A stretch of DNA of 64,000 bases from Aquilaria yunnanensis (Eukaryota > Streptophyta > Magnoliopsida > Malvales > Thymelaeaceae): the NCBI GenBank assembly GCA_039654915.1, contig CM077595.1:51181501-51245500 (forward strand), written 5' to 3'. The notes under the pieces were generated by a model. It saw only the letters and a list, made by a program, of their open reading frames with translations, was not told where the DNA came from and did not search any database. This document shows, piece after piece, positions 1-12,274 of the stretch. Each line of letters opens with the position of its first letter. The stretch's first letter is position 1. A program made the position numbers and the translations under genes.

Positions 1-2405
1 AATGTTTCCATTTCATTGCAAACAAGTTGCGAGTGTTTCAATTTCATTCCAAACAGGTTGTGAATGCTTCCGCTTCATTCCAAACAAATTTGAATGTTTC
101 CATTTCATTCCAAACAAGTTGTAAATGTTTCCATTTCACTGCAAATAAGTTGTGAATGTTCCAATTTGATTCCAAACAAGTTGCGAATGTTTGCATTTCA
201 TTCAAAACTTGTTTTGAATGTTCCCATTCATTCCAAACAAGTTGTGAATGTCCACATTTCACAACAAATAAGTTGTGAATACTTCCATTTCATTCCAAAC
301 AAGTTGTGTACATTTCAACTTCATTCCAAACAAGTTGCGAATGTTCCCACTTCATTCCAAACAAGTTGTTAATGTTTCCAGATCATTCCAAAACAAGTTG
401 TGAGTGTTTCCATTTCATTCCGAACAAGTTATGAATGTTTGCACTTCATTCAAAACAAGTTGTGAATGTCTCCATTCCATTCCAAACAAGTTGTGAATGT
501 TTCCATTTAACTCCAAACTGTTTGTGAATGTTTCCATTTCATTCAAAAGAAGTTGTGAATGTTTCCACTTCATTCCAAACAAGTTGTGAATGTTCTAATT
601 TCATTCCAAACAAGTTGTGACTGTTTTGATTTCATTCCAAATAAGTTGTGAATGTTTCCAGTTCATTCCAAAACAGGTTGCGAATTTTTCCACTTCATTC
701 CAAACATGTTGTGAATCTTTCCACTTCATTCCAAACAAGTTTTGAATGCTTCCACTTCATTCCATAACAAGTTGTGAATTTTTCCATTTCATTCCAAACA
801 AGTTGTGAATGTTTCCATATCGTTCCAAAGAAGTTGTGAATGTTTCCATTTCATTCCAACCAGGTTGTGAATGTTCCAATTTCATTCCAAAGAAGTTGTA
901 ATGTTTCCATTTGATTCCAAACAAGTTGTGAAAGTTTCCATTTGATTCAAAACAAGTTGTGAACGTTTCCATTTCATTCCAAACAAGTTGTAAACATTTC
1001 CATTTCATTCCAAACAAGATGTGAATGTTTCAATTTCATTCCAAACTAGTTGTTAATGTTTCCACTTCATTCCAAACAAGTTGTGAAAGTTTCCATTTCT
1101 TTCCAAACAATTTGTGATTGTTTCCATTTCATTCCGAAGAAGTTGTGAATGTTTCCATTTCAATCCAAAAAAGTTGTGAATGTTCCAATTTCATTCCAAA
1201 CATGCTGTGAATGTTTTCATTTCATTCCAAACAAGTTTTGAATGTTTCCATTTCATTCCAAAGAAGTTGTGAATGTTTCCATTTCAGTACAAACAAGTTG
1301 TGAATGTTCCAATTTTATTCCAAACAGGACGTAAATGTTTCCATTTCACTCCAACCAATTTGTGTATGTTTCCATTTCATTCCAAAAAAGTTGTGAATGT
1401 TTCCATTTCAATCTAAACAGGTTGTGAAAGTTCCAATTTCATTCCAAACAAGCTGTGAATGTTTCTATTTCATTCCGAACAAGTTGTGAATGCTTCCATT
1501 TCAATCCAAAAAAGTTGTGAATGTTTCCATTTCATGCCGAACAAGTTGTAAATGTTTTCATTTCATGCCAAACAAGTTGTGAATGTTTCCATTTCATTCC
1601 GAACATGTTTTGAATGTTTCCATTTCATTCCAAATAAGTTGTGAATGCTTCCATTTCATTCCGAACAAGTTGTAAATGTTTTCATTTCATCCCAAACAAT
1701 TTGTAAATATTACCATTTCATTCCAAAGAAGTTCTGAATGTTTCCATTTCATTCCAAACATGTTGTCAAGTTTCCATTTCATTACAAAGAAGTTGTGAAT
1801 GTTTCCATTTCATTCCAAACTTGTTGTGAATGTTTCCACTTCATTCCAATCAAGTTTTCAATGTTTACACTTCATTCAAAACAGGTTGTGAATGTTTCCA
1901 AATCATCCCAAAGAAGTTGTGAATGTTTCCACTTCATTCCAATCAAGTTTTCAACGTTTCCATTTCACAAACAAGTTGTGAATGTTTCCATTTTATTCCA
2001 AACAAGTTGTGAATGTTTCCATACCGTTCCAAAGAAGTTGTGAATGTTTCCATTCCATTCAAAACAAGTTATGAATGTTCCAATTTCATTCCAAACAAGT
2101 TGTGAATGTTTCCATTTCATTCCAAGCAAGTTGTGAATGTTTCCATTCCATGCTAAAGAAGTTGTGAATGTTTCGATTTCATTCCAAATAAGTTGTGAAT
2201 TTTTCCATTTCATTCCAAAGAAGGTGTAAATGTTTCTATTTCATTCCAAACAAGTTGTGAAGTTTCCATTTCATTCCAAACAAGTTGTGAATTTTCCAAT
2301 TTCATTCCAAACAAGTTGCGAATGTTTCGGTTTCATTCCAAACAAGTTGTGAATGTTTTTGTTTCATTCCAAAGAAGTTGTGAATGTTTCCATTTCATTC
2401 CAAAC
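1..2405 (+). repeat. 31-bp satellite array, block S1
   Basis: Tandem monomers of about 31 bp run uninterrupted from the window edge. The consensus reads GTTGTGAATGTTTCC followed by ATTTCATTCCAAACAA, with scattered substitutions (for example CATTCCAAAGAAG, TTCCAATTTC) and 1-bp indels. No other sequence is interspersed. The block lacks the short truncated-monomer landmark (TTCCAAATAAG directly after GAATG) that recurs in the later blocks, so it seems to be a different array sub-domain. Short open frames here are by-products of the repeat, since 31 is not divisible by three. The block ends at the TG of an LTR. Confidence 0.97.
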
Positions 2406-3075
2406 TGTTGGAATTCTTGGCGCACCAAGATCCTTTTGAGATAGGATTTGAGCTCATTGAGCTAACTCTAGCTTGAACAGATATCTAAGCCAGCTAAGAG
2501 TAGGTCCCTTTAGCTCAAGTCAGCTCACTTTAGCTATTAGTAGCTCAAAGTAGCTGGACTTTAGCTCAAGTTAGCTCAAGTCAGCTCAAGTCAGCTCACT
2601 TCAGCTTTTGGTAGCTGAATGTAGCTAGACTTCAGCTCAAGTCAGCTCACTTCAGCTATAAGTAGCTCAAAGTAGCTGGACTTCAGCTCAAGTCAGCTTA
2701 CTTCAGCTTTTGGTAGCTGAATGTAGCTGGTCTTCAGTTCACTTCAGCTGAGAGCAGATAACTCCAGCTCAAGGTCAGCTCTAGGAGCTGGACCTCATTT
2801 CATGGTGCTTGGTTGGACCTCAAAGGAGCTCAATGGTGCATAATTAGTATAGTGAGCTAGCTTTATGCCAGCTCACCTTGCTTTTAGCTCAAAACCACCA
2901 AGAGACACATCTTTTGTGTAAATGTATGTCTCTTCATCAAAAGAGATGACGATTGGCTAAAAGAATATGTCCTTTCATCCAAAGGAAGTGTTCCTTGAGT
3001 GAATAGACAAATATATTCGGCCATGGGGTGGTTGGGGTGGTTATTGCACCAAGAATGATGTCCTTTGACATCAAG
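2406..3075 (+). mobile_element. Family A copia LTR, 5' part only (LTR-A1)
   Basis: It starts TGTTGGAATTCTTGG directly after satellite and matches the first ~670 bp of the full A LTRs at 19352 and 55938, including the AGCT-rich subrepeats and the segment with GAGACACATCTTTTG. It stops where a family B LTR begins at 3076. It is clearly more diverged from the other two A LTRs than they are from each other, so it is older or from another insertion. The left flank (CAAAC) does not match the right flank of the 19352 LTR (AACAA), so no clean target-site duplication supports a single intact A element here. Confidence 0.85.
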
Positions 3076-4320
3076 TGTTGGGTTTCGGGAGCCAAACCAG
3101 CGCAGTGGAATTTAACCGAAACCCTCTAGGATCCAAGTGAAACGGGGTAAACCAGGTGTTCGAAAATTTCATACCTAATTTTAGGTTGAGATCTCTCACT
3201 CAACTATAGAGTCGAATCACAAAACCTGAACAGTTGACGTGTTCAGGCTCTCTATGGTATCCACATGAGCCTCTCGGGATCACCACGCTTCCACCACGTC
3301 CCGGCAGATGCGTTTCTCTTGCGCTCGCAGTGCTAGCTTGCGTCTTCGAAGGAATTGCAAGAGAAGAGTGCGGCTGTCCTTTTGGGAGGCTAGGGCAAGG
3401 AGACCTGCGAATTTCTCACTTAAAAGTTGTATTTATAGTGAGACTCAACTTCCAGGCCTAATGGGTTTCAAAGCCCTAATACAATTAGGATTTAATTTCG
3501 GGCTTAATAATGGCTCAACTCCTTGGCCCATTATTAATACGAAATTAAAGTGAAACCATAACCCAAATTATTAGGTCATGCACTCTAATGATCCAAATAG
3601 CTCTATGTGTGCGACGCAATAGGCTCTTGCCATGTTGGCAATGATCATAAATCACATTTATGATCATAAGCAATGAGCGGTGTCTAGCAACACATCATTG
3701 CTACCCAAGTGACAAGATTGTCGGTGAATTGACTAAACCTTTATGATCATCACCGATATATGCCATTGTCCCTTTGTCCAAGATATCAAGACTAAGCACA
3801 AGACATGGAATGTGTCACTCTCGTATAGCCCAATCTTTGGTTTCTTGATTACCGAGTAGACCAACTTAAACTGATGACATTGATATCATATATCAACTCA
3901 TCGGAGCATGGCCATGCATTTTCTAAGTCTCACTCTATCAAGGGGCCCAAAGATATCACTCCCGTTACATAGGAGGGACAAATCCCATCTTGATCATACA
4001 AATTCCTCCGCATGATATGTGACATACCCAATGACCTCCTTCAAGTTCACTCAGTTATGAGCAACAAAGGAAAGTATCAAAGTATGTGACTCACATGTAG
4101 GGAACCTTGCTGATCTTAGGTCGAAGGACTACATATACCATGATCACTATGAGAATCACTTATGACACTCATATAACGATCCATGAAGTGTTCTCATGGT
4201 GGGTCGGTCCAGTACACAAGTTCTCCAACCTGTACCCATATGTAGACTACATATCTCATATTAGTCTCCACATATGCTAGTCATTATGTATTATTGCAAC
4301 CCGATCCGCAATAATACTAG
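3076..4320 (-). mobile_element. Inverted family B LTR fragment
   Basis: It starts TGTTGGGTTTCGGGAGCC and follows the 29310-30725 LTR of B2 closely for ~1245 bp, then stops at ATAATACTAG, lacking the terminal ~170 bp. It is in the orientation of a minus-strand B element, while the LTR after it (4329-5714) is in plus orientation. The two form an inverted repeat. A few bases (4321-4328) of uncertain origin lie at the junction. The short open frames inside recur in every B LTR because the LTRs are copies; they are not genes. Confidence 0.88.
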
Positions 4321-4328
4321 AGTAGTAT

Positions 4329-5714
4329 GAGATGATTGTATTTTTGCACATTGAGTCATGATATTTTATTGAGGCATTAATCCAGCAATTTTGTTTGTTG
4401 TTTTGTTTCTGCGTAACGTAATAAACATAATTGTAACCCTAGAATAATGATATTCTTAAACGTCCTTAGTCCAGTATTATTGTGTAGCGGGTTGCAATAA
4501 TACATAATGACTAGCATATGTAGAGACTAATATGAGATATGTAGTCTACATATGGGTACAAGTTGGAGAACTTGTGTACTGGACCGACCCACCATGAGAA
4601 CACTTCATGGATCGTTATATGAGTGTCATAAGTGATTCTCATAGTGATCATGGTATATGTAGTCCTTCGACCTAAGATCATCAAGGTTCCCTACATGTGA
4701 GTCACATACTTTGATACTTTCCTTTGTTGCTCGTAACTGAGTGAACTTGAAGGAGGTCATTGGATATGTCACATATCATGCGGAGGGATTTGTATGATCA
4801 AGATGGGATTTGTCCCTCCTATGTAACGGGAGTGATATCTTTGGGCCCCTTGATAGAGTGAGACTTAGAAAATGTATGGCCATGCTCCGATGAGTTGATA
4901 TATGATATCAATATCGTCAGGTTAAGTTGGTCTACTCGGTAATCAAGAAACCAAATATTGGGCTATACGAGAGTGACACATTCCATGTCTTGTGCTTAGT
5001 CTTGATATCTTGGACAAAGGGACAATGGCATATATCGGTGATGATCATAAAGGTTTAGTCGATTCACCGACAATCTTGTCACTTGGGTAGCAATGATGTG
5101 TTGCTAGACACCGCTCATTGCTTATGATCATAAATGTGATTTATGATCATTGCCAACATGGCAAGAGCCTATTGGGTCGCACACATACAGCTATTTGGAT
5201 CATTAGAGTGCATGGGCTAATTATTTGGGTTATGGTTTCACTTTAATTTCGTATTAATAATGGGCCAAGGAGTTGAGCCATTATTAAGCCCGAAATTAAA
5301 TCCTAATTGGATTAGGGCTTTAAAACCCATTAGGCCTAGAAGTTGAGTCTCACTATAAATACAACTTTTAAGTGAGAAATTCGTAGGTCTCCTTGCCCTA
5401 GCCTCCCAAAAGGACAGCCGCACTCTTCTCTTGCAATTCCTTGGAGGACGCAAGCTAGCACTGCGAGCGCAAGAGAAACGCATCTGCCGGGACGTGGAAG
5501 AAGCGTGGTGATCCTGAGAGGCTCGTGTGGATACCATAGAGAGCCTGAACACGTCAACTGTTCAGGTTTTGTGATTCGACTCTACAGTTGAGTGAGAGAT
5601 CTCAACCGAAAATTAGGTATGAAATTTTTGAACACCCGGTTTACCCCGTTTCACTTGGATCTTGGAGGGTTTCGGTTAAATTCCGCCGCGCTGTTTGGCT
5701 CCCGAAACCCAACA
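4329..5714 (+). mobile_element. 5' LTR of copia element B1 (first ~30 bp missing)
   Basis: This is the reverse complement of the B2 LTR sequence, ending GGCTCCCGAAACCCAACA. It lacks roughly the first 30 bp (TGTTAGTATTG...) and starts at ATGAGATGATTG. A TATAAATA box lies near 5354-5361 on the plus strand, matching the box in B2. It is followed by one base and a primer-binding site, so it acts as the 5' LTR of the broken plus-strand Gag-Pol that starts at 7237. Confidence 0.9.
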
Positions 5715-5715
5715 G

Positions 5716-5728
5716 TTGTATCAGAGCT
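5716..5728 (+). promoter_or_regulatory. Primer-binding site of B1 (initiator Met-tRNA type)
   Basis: TTGTATCAGAGCT lies one base after the LTR end. It matches the plant initiator methionine tRNA primer-binding site (TGGTATCAGAGC) with one G-to-T change. The equivalent site in B2 is unmutated. Confidence 0.8.
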
Positions 5729-7236
5729 ACTGGTGATACCCTAAATCGGGATTGAGTGTTGAATCGCATGATGCTATGTGTTCGATTGGTTTTCAGCCAT
5801 GATTAGTTAGATTGATTCATGATGCATGAAACCGGAATTCGTAACGAACATATGAGATATATGAAGAAACGACACAAATTGGTTAATGAGATTAACCCGA
5901 AATTGATAGGTATGAGATACCTATATGGATTAGGATTCTTGCAATAGTTGCAAAAACCCTAGGTTTGTTCGGATTCGGCCTGTTCGGGCACCGAAAGTAA
6001 GGTATTTTTGGTGGCTCGAATGGAGGAGTCTTGGGTGCCTACTTTCTCGAAATAGAAGATTTCGGGCTAAGCAATTGCAAGACAATTTTTTGCGCCGAGG
6101 AGCGCTGCCCCCCACAAGGGCGGCTCCCCTTGATCCCGTCTGCTGACCGGTCAGCGGAACCACCGCCCACTAACCGGCTAGCTGGACTGCCGTATGCGAA
6201 GCGCCACATAAATAAAAACTTGTTAATCAACTTGCGAAAATTGGCATGCATCTTTGTTGAATGAGATTTAACATGATATGCTGATTGGTGTTTAAAGCAT
6301 GGTTCATGGTTATAGCCCTTGATTGGTTGTACTTGTAAATACGGCCTGCGAGTCGTGCCTTTTCTTATCACTCTCATTGTACATTCTCTTCTCACCTTAC
6401 TCCCCTCGAATGTAACTCGAGGTTTGCATTATTGATGTAATGGTGCATTATGGGATCATCCAAGGTGGTATGTCCAAGGAGGTGACAACAAAAGGGCAAC
6501 CAAGAAAGGAAGAGAAGGAGCTTGTGAAGACTCTTTTCTTTTCTTAGGCTTTTATGATATTCTCATTGGCTTAAGAATATCGCATAGTTTGGGCTATAAC
6601 CATGTCACGTTTATTTCTTGTAAGCATGAGATGCATGTTTTATATTTGTATGTGATGCATGTATAAAACAACCGGAGATAGCAAATTGGTGAGATCAAAA
6701 GAAAAAAAAAACCCCTCAAACAAATATTAAGTCATTAAATGTGATGCCTTCCAAATGTTGGCACTCGTCAAGACTTTGATCAACATTAGGTGGGTTTACC
6801 AAAGAAAAGCACCTATGTTCATCTTAGTAAGGCGCGATGGGATAATAGTGATATCCAAACTGCTAACTTTGGGTTCGACTTAACTAAGTCATCCTAATAG
6901 GATTAGGGACTTAGAGGCATAGAGTTGGGCTTAAGTTCATGAGATGAGCTTGGACAAGTGTTGTTCACCGAACTATCCAAGAGTTGCATAAGATGCAATT
7001 GGCAAGGAGTTGCCTACCTAAATAGCTGTAACTTGAGAGAAAAGCCAAAGCTGACTCAGGTTGTGGTCAAATATGGATCATGGCCCACTAGAATACCTTA
7101 GCGCCGAGGTGTTCCGAAATAATATCGAGGGTTATTATTTTGAGGAAAATAGTGGGAGTATCGTTTAATAAAAGTCCTTATTAAATGAATTAAAATACAT
7201 GACTCTTACACTGCATATTTACTGTTGTAGATAACC
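5729..7236 (+). other. B1 untranslated leader
   Basis: This 1.5-kb non-coding leader lies between primer-binding site and gag ATG and is homologous to the B2 leader (34692-36204). It contains a GC-rich patch around 6090-6205 with TGACCGGTCAGCGG, an eroded version of the palindromic patch in B2. No conserved open frame was seen; short open frames here are not shared in intact form with B2. Confidence 0.75.
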
Positions 7237-7926
7237 ATGGAACAAAACACATCGACACTTTCGTTGCGATCGATCCTTGACAAGGAAAAACTGAATGGGA
7301 CCAACTTTATCAAATGGTACCGAAACTTGAGGATATTCCTCAAACAAGAGAGAAAGGCTTATGTCCTAGAGCAGCCCATTCCGAATGAGCCTGCTGCCAC
7401 TGCTCCAAGAACTAAAAGGGATGCTCACAAGAGGCATTCTGATGATGCTTTGGATGTTGCATGCCTCATGCTTATTACCATGGAATCTGAGCTTCAGAAG
7501 CAACATGAGAACATGGGGGCGTTTGATATGATCGAACATCTCAAAATGCTTTTCCAAGAGCAAGCTAGGCATGAGAGGTTTGAGACCTCTAAGGCATTGT
7601 TTCAGTGCAAGATGTCTGAGGGAAGTCCCGTGGGTCCTCCTGTGCTCAAGATGATTGGGTACATTGAGAATCTTGAGAATTTGGGATTTGCTCTTCAAAA
7701 ACAGTTGGCTATTGATGTAGTCTTGCAATCGTTGCCTAAAAGCTACAGTCAGTTCATCATGAACTATAACATGAATGACCTTGACAAGTCCCTCCCTGAA
7801 TTGCTCAACATGTTGAGAACTGCTGAGTAAAACCTTAAGAAGGCTAAGCCCATTTTGATGGTTCAAAAGGGCAAGGGAAAAGGAAAAGCCAACAAGAAGA
7901 AGGATAAAGCTAATGGAAAGTCCAAT
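7237..7926 (+). pseudogene. B1 Gag, N-terminal part, broken
   Basis: It starts with ATG GAA CAA AAC and matches residues 1 to ~230 of the B2 polyprotein, i.e. the retrotransposon Gag region typical of Ty1/copia (LSLRSIL, LNGTNF, FETSKALF, SLPELLNML). Codon 198 is TAA where B2 has CAA, a C-to-T change that truncates the protein at 197 residues. The frame then continues through the Lys-rich stretch to TCCAAT at 7926, where element C1 inserted. The homologous sequence resumes at 16502. Confidence 0.93.
7922..7926 (+). repeat. Target-site duplication of C1, left copy (CCAAT)
   Basis: CCAAT directly precedes the TG of the C1 LTR; an identical CCAAT follows the other end at 16502-16506. In B2 the same place has a single CCAAT. 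This defines the outer limits of C1. Confidence 0.95.
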
Positions 7927-8912
7927 TGATGCGAACCCCGATGGTATAAAGACCATGAAACGCGCCCAAGATGTTTTTCAAGCTCCATAAGACATCAAAG
8001 AGACTGGATTTGAAACCCCCACCCCTAATCAACCTGTGATTAGAAACAAGAAGTATAGAACTCCAAGAACACAAGCACACTTGTGCACCAAGGCAGTCCA
8101 CAAAGAACCAAAGAGAAAACCTCTCCAAAGAGCAATATTATTTCGAAATTTTTCTGTGTGTTTACATCCAGAATATGTGCCTTTATATAGGCCTAAACTA
8201 GGGTTAAAAGCTGGGCAAAATTCGTAGCCTAAATCCCTTAGGAATCCTAGATACAAAGACATAGGAAATCCTAGTCAAATTAGGACTCTAATTCCTAGTT
8301 TGAACAAGTTTAATGAATGCAGCGTATGCCACTTGCCCAAAACGATTTAAAACTATTCCATAGCCTAAATAACTTCCTAAATAATGTATCTAAATAGGAT
8401 TTGAACGAAAATAAAATATAAATACAAGATTAAACCCAAAAACTCCCAAATAGCCTTTTTGGGTGCATTTTGGGCACTTTAAGGTTCTCTCTTGTATCTT
8501 CAGCTCCAAGCTTGAATCTTTGAGCTCCAATGGAATGAATCTTCATCTTAGATATGGTAATGAAGGTCTGGAAAGTTAGAGCTCAAAATTCCAGCTTGTT
8601 GACACAAAATGCATCAAGAACACTTAAGGTGGCTCAAATGGTGCACTTTGAGTGGTGTCCTTGGTGTCCTTGTTTTGTGACTTATCTAAGCACTCCATAA
8701 CTGAGTACCAAGCATATCCATCATGTCCATATGGTGTCTTGAAAGTTCCAGCAGCTCCTTGTGAAGTTCCATGTCCATTCTCCATGAAGAAACTTGAAAC
8801 AAAGCCTTGTAGTGCACTTGAGAGCTCCTTAGCTTTCTTCCTTGTCATAGGTCCACAGGAAACCTTCAATGGGTCCTTGCCTTCTCCATGTGTGCCTTCC
8901 TTGATCATATCA
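7927..8912 (-). mobile_element. C1 3' LTR
   Basis: It is 986 bp, TGATGCGAACC... to ...GATCATATCA on the plus strand. The first ~290 bp in the element's own direction are coding (C-terminus of Pol). A TATATAAA-type box lies at 8182-8189 (minus strand). It differs from the two upstream LTRs at shared positions (AGCTTGAATC versus AGCTAGAATC; CCACAGGAAACC versus CCACTAGAAACC), so those two are closer to each other. Confidence 0.95.
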
Positions 8913-11900
8913 ACTCCCCCCTCCTTAGAAGGATTCGTCCACGAGTCTGCATGTTCAAACAGAGACAAATCAGAAACATTAAAAGTAGCACTCACATTAT
9001 ACTCACCCGGCAAGTCTAGCATGTATGCATTGTCATTGATCTTTTTAATGACTTGGAATGGACCATCTCCTCTTGGATGAAGCTTACTCCTCCTTGTAGC
9101 TGGAAATCTTTCTTTTCTCATGTGTAACCAAACCCAATCTCCAGGCTCAAACACAACTCTCCTTCGGCCTTGATTGGCTTTTTTAGCAACTTGTTGATTT
9201 TTGAGTTCAATTTGTTGCTTAACCTTCTCATGCAACTTCTTGATGCTCTCGGCATTCTTACTACCATCCAAACTAGATACCTCATGAGTAGGTAATGGTA
9301 AAAGATCCAATGGAGTTAAAGGATTAAAACCATAAACAATCTCAAAAGGTGACAAATTAGTAGTAGAATGCATGGATCTATTATAAGCAAATTCTACATG
9401 AGGCAAACAATCTTCCCAAGCTTTCAAATTTTTACCAATGATAGCCCTAAGCATGGAACCTAAAGTCCTATTAGTTACCTCAGTTTGCCCATCAGTTTGT
9501 GGGTGACAAGATGTAGAAAACAAAAGCTTAGTTCCTAACTTACCCCATAAAGTCCTCCAAAAGTGGCTTAGAAACTTAGTATCTCTATCCGAAACTATTG
9601 TTCTAGGAACACCATGAAGCCTAACAATTTCTTTGAAAAACAATTCAGCCACATGAATAGCATCATCAGTTTTATTGCATGGAATAAAATGAGCCATCTT
9701 AGAAAACCTATCAACAACAACAAAGATTGAGTCATGGTTTCCTTTAGTCCTAGGCAATCCAACAATGAAGTCCATAGAAATATCTACCCATGGATGACTA
9801 GGTGTAGGAAGTGGTGTGTATAACCCATGTGAAGTGTGAGTGGATTTTGCCTTCCTACATGCAATGCATTGCTCACATACCTTCTTCACATACTTTACCA
9901 TATTCGGCCAATGGTAATGTTCCTTCAAAGTATGCAAAGTCTTGGCTTGTCCAAAGTGACCCATAAGTCCTCCACAATGAGCTTCCTTTGTGAGCAATTC
10001 CCTCAAAGATGTCTTTGGTATGCACAACCTGTTTTCTTTGAAAAGAAAGCCATTAACTTGGTAGAACTTCTCAAAAGCAAACTTAGAACACTTAGAATAA
10101 ATCTCACCGAAATCATCATCACTAGCATACAAATCCTTAAAGTGTTCAAAACCCAAAACTTTTGCATCTAAAGCCGAAAGTAAAGCATACCTTCTTGAAA
10201 GTGCATCCGCCACTATATTATCCTTACCTTGCTTGTATTTGATAACATATGGGAATGACTCAATAAACTCTACCCATTTAGCATGCCTTCTATTCAACTT
10301 ACCTTGCCCACTAAGAAACTTAAGGGCTTGGTGATCAGTGTGAATCACAAACTCTCTTGGCCACAAATAATGTTGCCAAGTCTCCAAAGCTCTTACCAAA
10401 GCATAGAGCTCCTTGTCATATGTGGGATAGTTCAAGCTAGCACCATTCAACTTCTCACTAAAGTATGCAATGGGGCGGCCTCCTTGCATCAACACAGCTC
10501 CAATGCCTATACCTGAAGCATCACACTCAACTTCAAAAGTATTAGCAAAGTTAGGCAAAGCTAAAAGTGGTGCATGGCATAACTTGTCTTTTAACAACCC
10601 GAAAGTATCTTCTTGAGCTTTTCCCCACTTAAATCCCACATTCTTCTTTATAACTTCAGTTAGAGGTGCAGCAATGGTAGAAAAATTTCTAACAAACCTC
10701 CTGTAGAAGCTAGCTAACCCATGGAATGATCTCACCTCAGTAATGGATGTTGGCGTCGGCCATTCTTGTATGGCTTTCACCTTCTCTTGATCTACCTCAA
10801 TTCCATGTGAACTCACAACAAATCCAAGGAAAACAACTTTGTCAACACAAAAAGAGCACTTCTTCAAGTTAGCATACAACTTTTGTCCTCTTAAGGTGCT
10901 TAGTACTTGTGTGAGGTGTCCAACATGCTCTTCTAAGTTCTTGCTATATACTAGGATATCATCAAAGTACACAACAACAAACTTTCCAATGAAGTCACGC
11001 AAGACATGATTCATAAGTCTCATGAAAGTACTAGGAGCATTAGTTAGTCCAAAAGGCATAACTAACCATTCATAAAGTCCAAACTTGGTTTTGAAAGCAG
11101 TTTTCCATTCATCCCCTTCCCTCATTCTAATTTGATGGTACCCACTTTTTAAATCAATCTTTGAAAACAAAGTAGAACCATGCAACTCATCAAGCATATC
11201 ATCAAGTCTAGGAATAGGATGTCTATACTTTACAGTGATCTTGTTGACAGGCCTACAATCCATGCACATGCGCCATGAGCCATCCTCCTTTGGCACCAAA
11301 AGTACAGGCACGGCACAAGGACTCAAACTTTCCCTCACAAGGCCTTTGTCCAACAACTCCTTTACTTGCTTCTCAATCTCTTTAGTCTCCTCGGGATTGG
11401 TTCTATAGGCTGGCCTATTTGGAATTGGCGTTCCCGGGACTAGGTCTATTTGATGCTCAATGCCTCTAATTGGAGGCAAACCCCTCGGATCTTCAGGGAA
11501 AACATCTTCAAAGTCCCGCAACAAAGACACAACAACACTATGAAGATGTGTTAGATCATTGACAACAAGTAAAGATTCTTTGTAAATTAAAAGAAGCTCT
11601 GGTCTTTGTGCTTGAATGGCTTTCCTCACATCACTCATTTTAGCAATATAGCACTCTTTTTTGCCACTCAACTTCCTCTCATTCTTTTCTCTCGGGAACT
11701 CTCCACTCTTCTTCCCCTCATGGTCACTCACCTCACTTGTTCTCTCATTTTGTCTCTCGGCTTTCCCCTCTTCACTCTTGCCCTCAACTTTCCCCTCATT
11801 TATTTTTCTCTCAACCTTACTTTGAAGTTTCCTTTGATCCTCCAAAACTTGTTGTGGTGAAAGTGGGCTAAGTGTAACCGGCCTTCCTTCATGGAAAAAT

Positions 11901-12274
11901 GAGTACAAGTTTTTCTCTCCATCATGTGTGACCTTCTTATCAAATTGCCACGGCCTTCCAAGCAAAATATGGCAAGCATGCATAGGAACAACATCACAAA
12001 GAATTTCATCATGGTAAGTACCAATTTTGAATTTAACCGAAACTTGCTTTACCACTTTTACCTCCCCGGCATCATTCAACCATTGAAGCTTATATGGTTG
12101 TGGGTGTTTTTGTGTTGGAAGCTTCAATTTCTCCACCATGGTTGAACTTGCTACATTGGTGCAACTCCCTCCATCAACAATGAGGCTGCACACTTGATCT
12201 TTAATTCGGCATCTAGTGTGAAAGATGCACTCCCTTTGATGGCCTCCTCCTTGGCTTGCACACTTAGAGCTCTC
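8624..12274 (-). CDS. C1 Pol polyprotein (PR-RT-RNase H-IN-CR-like tail)
   Basis: This open frame of ~1217 codons encodes the enzymes for replication and integration. Counting from the GTG at 12193: the protease motif VDGGSC is at residues 6-11; RT has YFDD at 409-412; RNase H has CDAS at 557-560; the integrase has an HHCC zinc finger (H739, H746, C776, C779) and a DDE triad at D808, D869, E905 with 35 residues between the last two; a GPF motif is at 1044-1046. The frame is open upstream to 12274 and includes IFHTRC, so the true N-terminus lies in the gag overlap. It reads through the polypurine tract and 288 bp of the LTR; this tail contains [11 protein letters not shown], resembling the CR motif of CRM elements. 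No chromodomain was recognised. It appears intact. Confidence 0.93.
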   Translation of the reverse strand, partial: ESSKCASQGGGHQRECIFHTRCRIKDQVCSLIVDGGSCTNVASSTMVEKLKLPTQKHPQPYKLQWLNDAGEVKVVKQVSVKFKIGTYHDEILCDVVPMHACHILLGRPWQFDKKVTHDGEKNLYSFFHEGRPVTLSPLSPQQVLEDQRKLQSKVERKINEGKVEGKSEEGKAERQNERTSEVSDHEGKKSGEFPREKNERKLSGKKECYIAKMSDVRKAIQAQRPELLLIYKESLLVVNDLTHLHSVVVSLLRDFEDVFPEDPRGLPPIRGIEHQIDLVPGTPIPNRPAYRTNPEETKEIEKQVKELLDKGLVRESLSPCAVPVLLVPKEDGSWRMCMDCRPVNKITVKYRHPIPRLDDMLDELHGSTLFSKIDLKSGYHQIRMREGDEWKTAFKTKFGLYEWLVMPFGLTNAPSTFMRLMNHVLRDFIGKFVVVYFDDILVYSKNLEEHVGHLTQVLSTLRGQKLYANLKKCSFCVDKVVFLGFVVSSHGIEVDQEKVKAIQEWPTPTSITEVRSFHGLASFYRRFVRNFSTIAAPLTEVIKKNVGFKWGKAQEDTFGLLKDKLCHAPLLALPNFANTFEVECDASGIGIGAVLMQGGRPIAYFSEKLNGASLNYPTYDKELYALVRALETWQHYLWPREFVIHTDHQALKFLSGQGKLNRRHAKWVEFIESFPYVIKYKQGKDNIVADALSRRYALLSALDAKVLGFEHFKDLYASDDDFGEIYSKCSKFAFEKFYQVNGFLFKENRLCIPKTSLRELLTKEAHCGGLMGHFGQAKTLHTLKEHYHWPNMVKYVKKVCEQCIACRKAKSTHTSHGLYTPLPTPSHPWVDISMDFIVGLPRTKGNHDSIFVVVDRFSKMAHFIPCNKTDDAIHVAELFFKEIVRLHGVPRTIVSDRDTKFLSHFWRTLWGKLGTKLLFSTSCHPQTDGQTEVTNRTLGSMLRAIIGKNLKAWEDCLPHVEFAYNRSMHSTTNLSPFEIVYGFNPLTPLDLLPLPTHEVSSLDGSKNAESIKKLHEKVKQQIELKNQQVAKKANQGRRRVVFEPGDWVWLHMRKERFPATRRSKLHPRGDGPFQVIKKINDNAYMLDLPGEYNVSATFNVSDLSLFEHADSWTNPSKEGGVDMIKEGTHGEGKDPLKVSCGPMTRKKAKELSSALQGFVSSFFMENGHGTSQGAAGTFKTPYGHDGYAWYSVMECLDKSQNKDTKDTTQSAPFEPP
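8913..8926 (-). promoter_or_regulatory. Polypurine tract of C1
   Basis: On the minus strand AAGGAGGGGGGAGT directly precedes the 3' LTR. It serves as plus-strand primer and is also translated as part of Pol (SKEGGV), because the pol frame runs across it. Confidence 0.88.

Noticed and set aside
44..2213. Open frames of 60-100 codons with motifs such as FHSKQVVNV in the satellite blocks
   Set aside because: The 31-bp monomer shifts frame each unit, so three monomers give a 31-residue repeating peptide in all frames and on both strands. Stops occur randomly by mutation; no start context, domain or conservation supports a gene.
3234..3553. Proteins of 75-104 codons recurring near 3234, 5238, 29467 and 36376
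   Set aside because: They lie inside B LTRs and recur because the LTRs are copies; they have no domain and overlap the TATA-box/leader region.
3076..5714. A DNA transposon with long terminal inverted repeats
   Set aside because: Both arms match the B2 LTR, one arm is followed by a primer-binding site and gag, and no transposase lies between them. It is an inverted LTR pair.
9836..12145. Plus-strand open frames opposite C1 and C2 Pol and opposite B2 Pol
   Set aside because: They are mirror shadows of a strongly supported coding strand with catalytic motifs; none has a recognisable domain.
12151..12274. Classical -1 slippery heptamer in the gag/pol overlap
   Set aside because: No X-XXY-YYZ string in the gag phase was found by eye; the offset is reported, the mechanism is not claimed.
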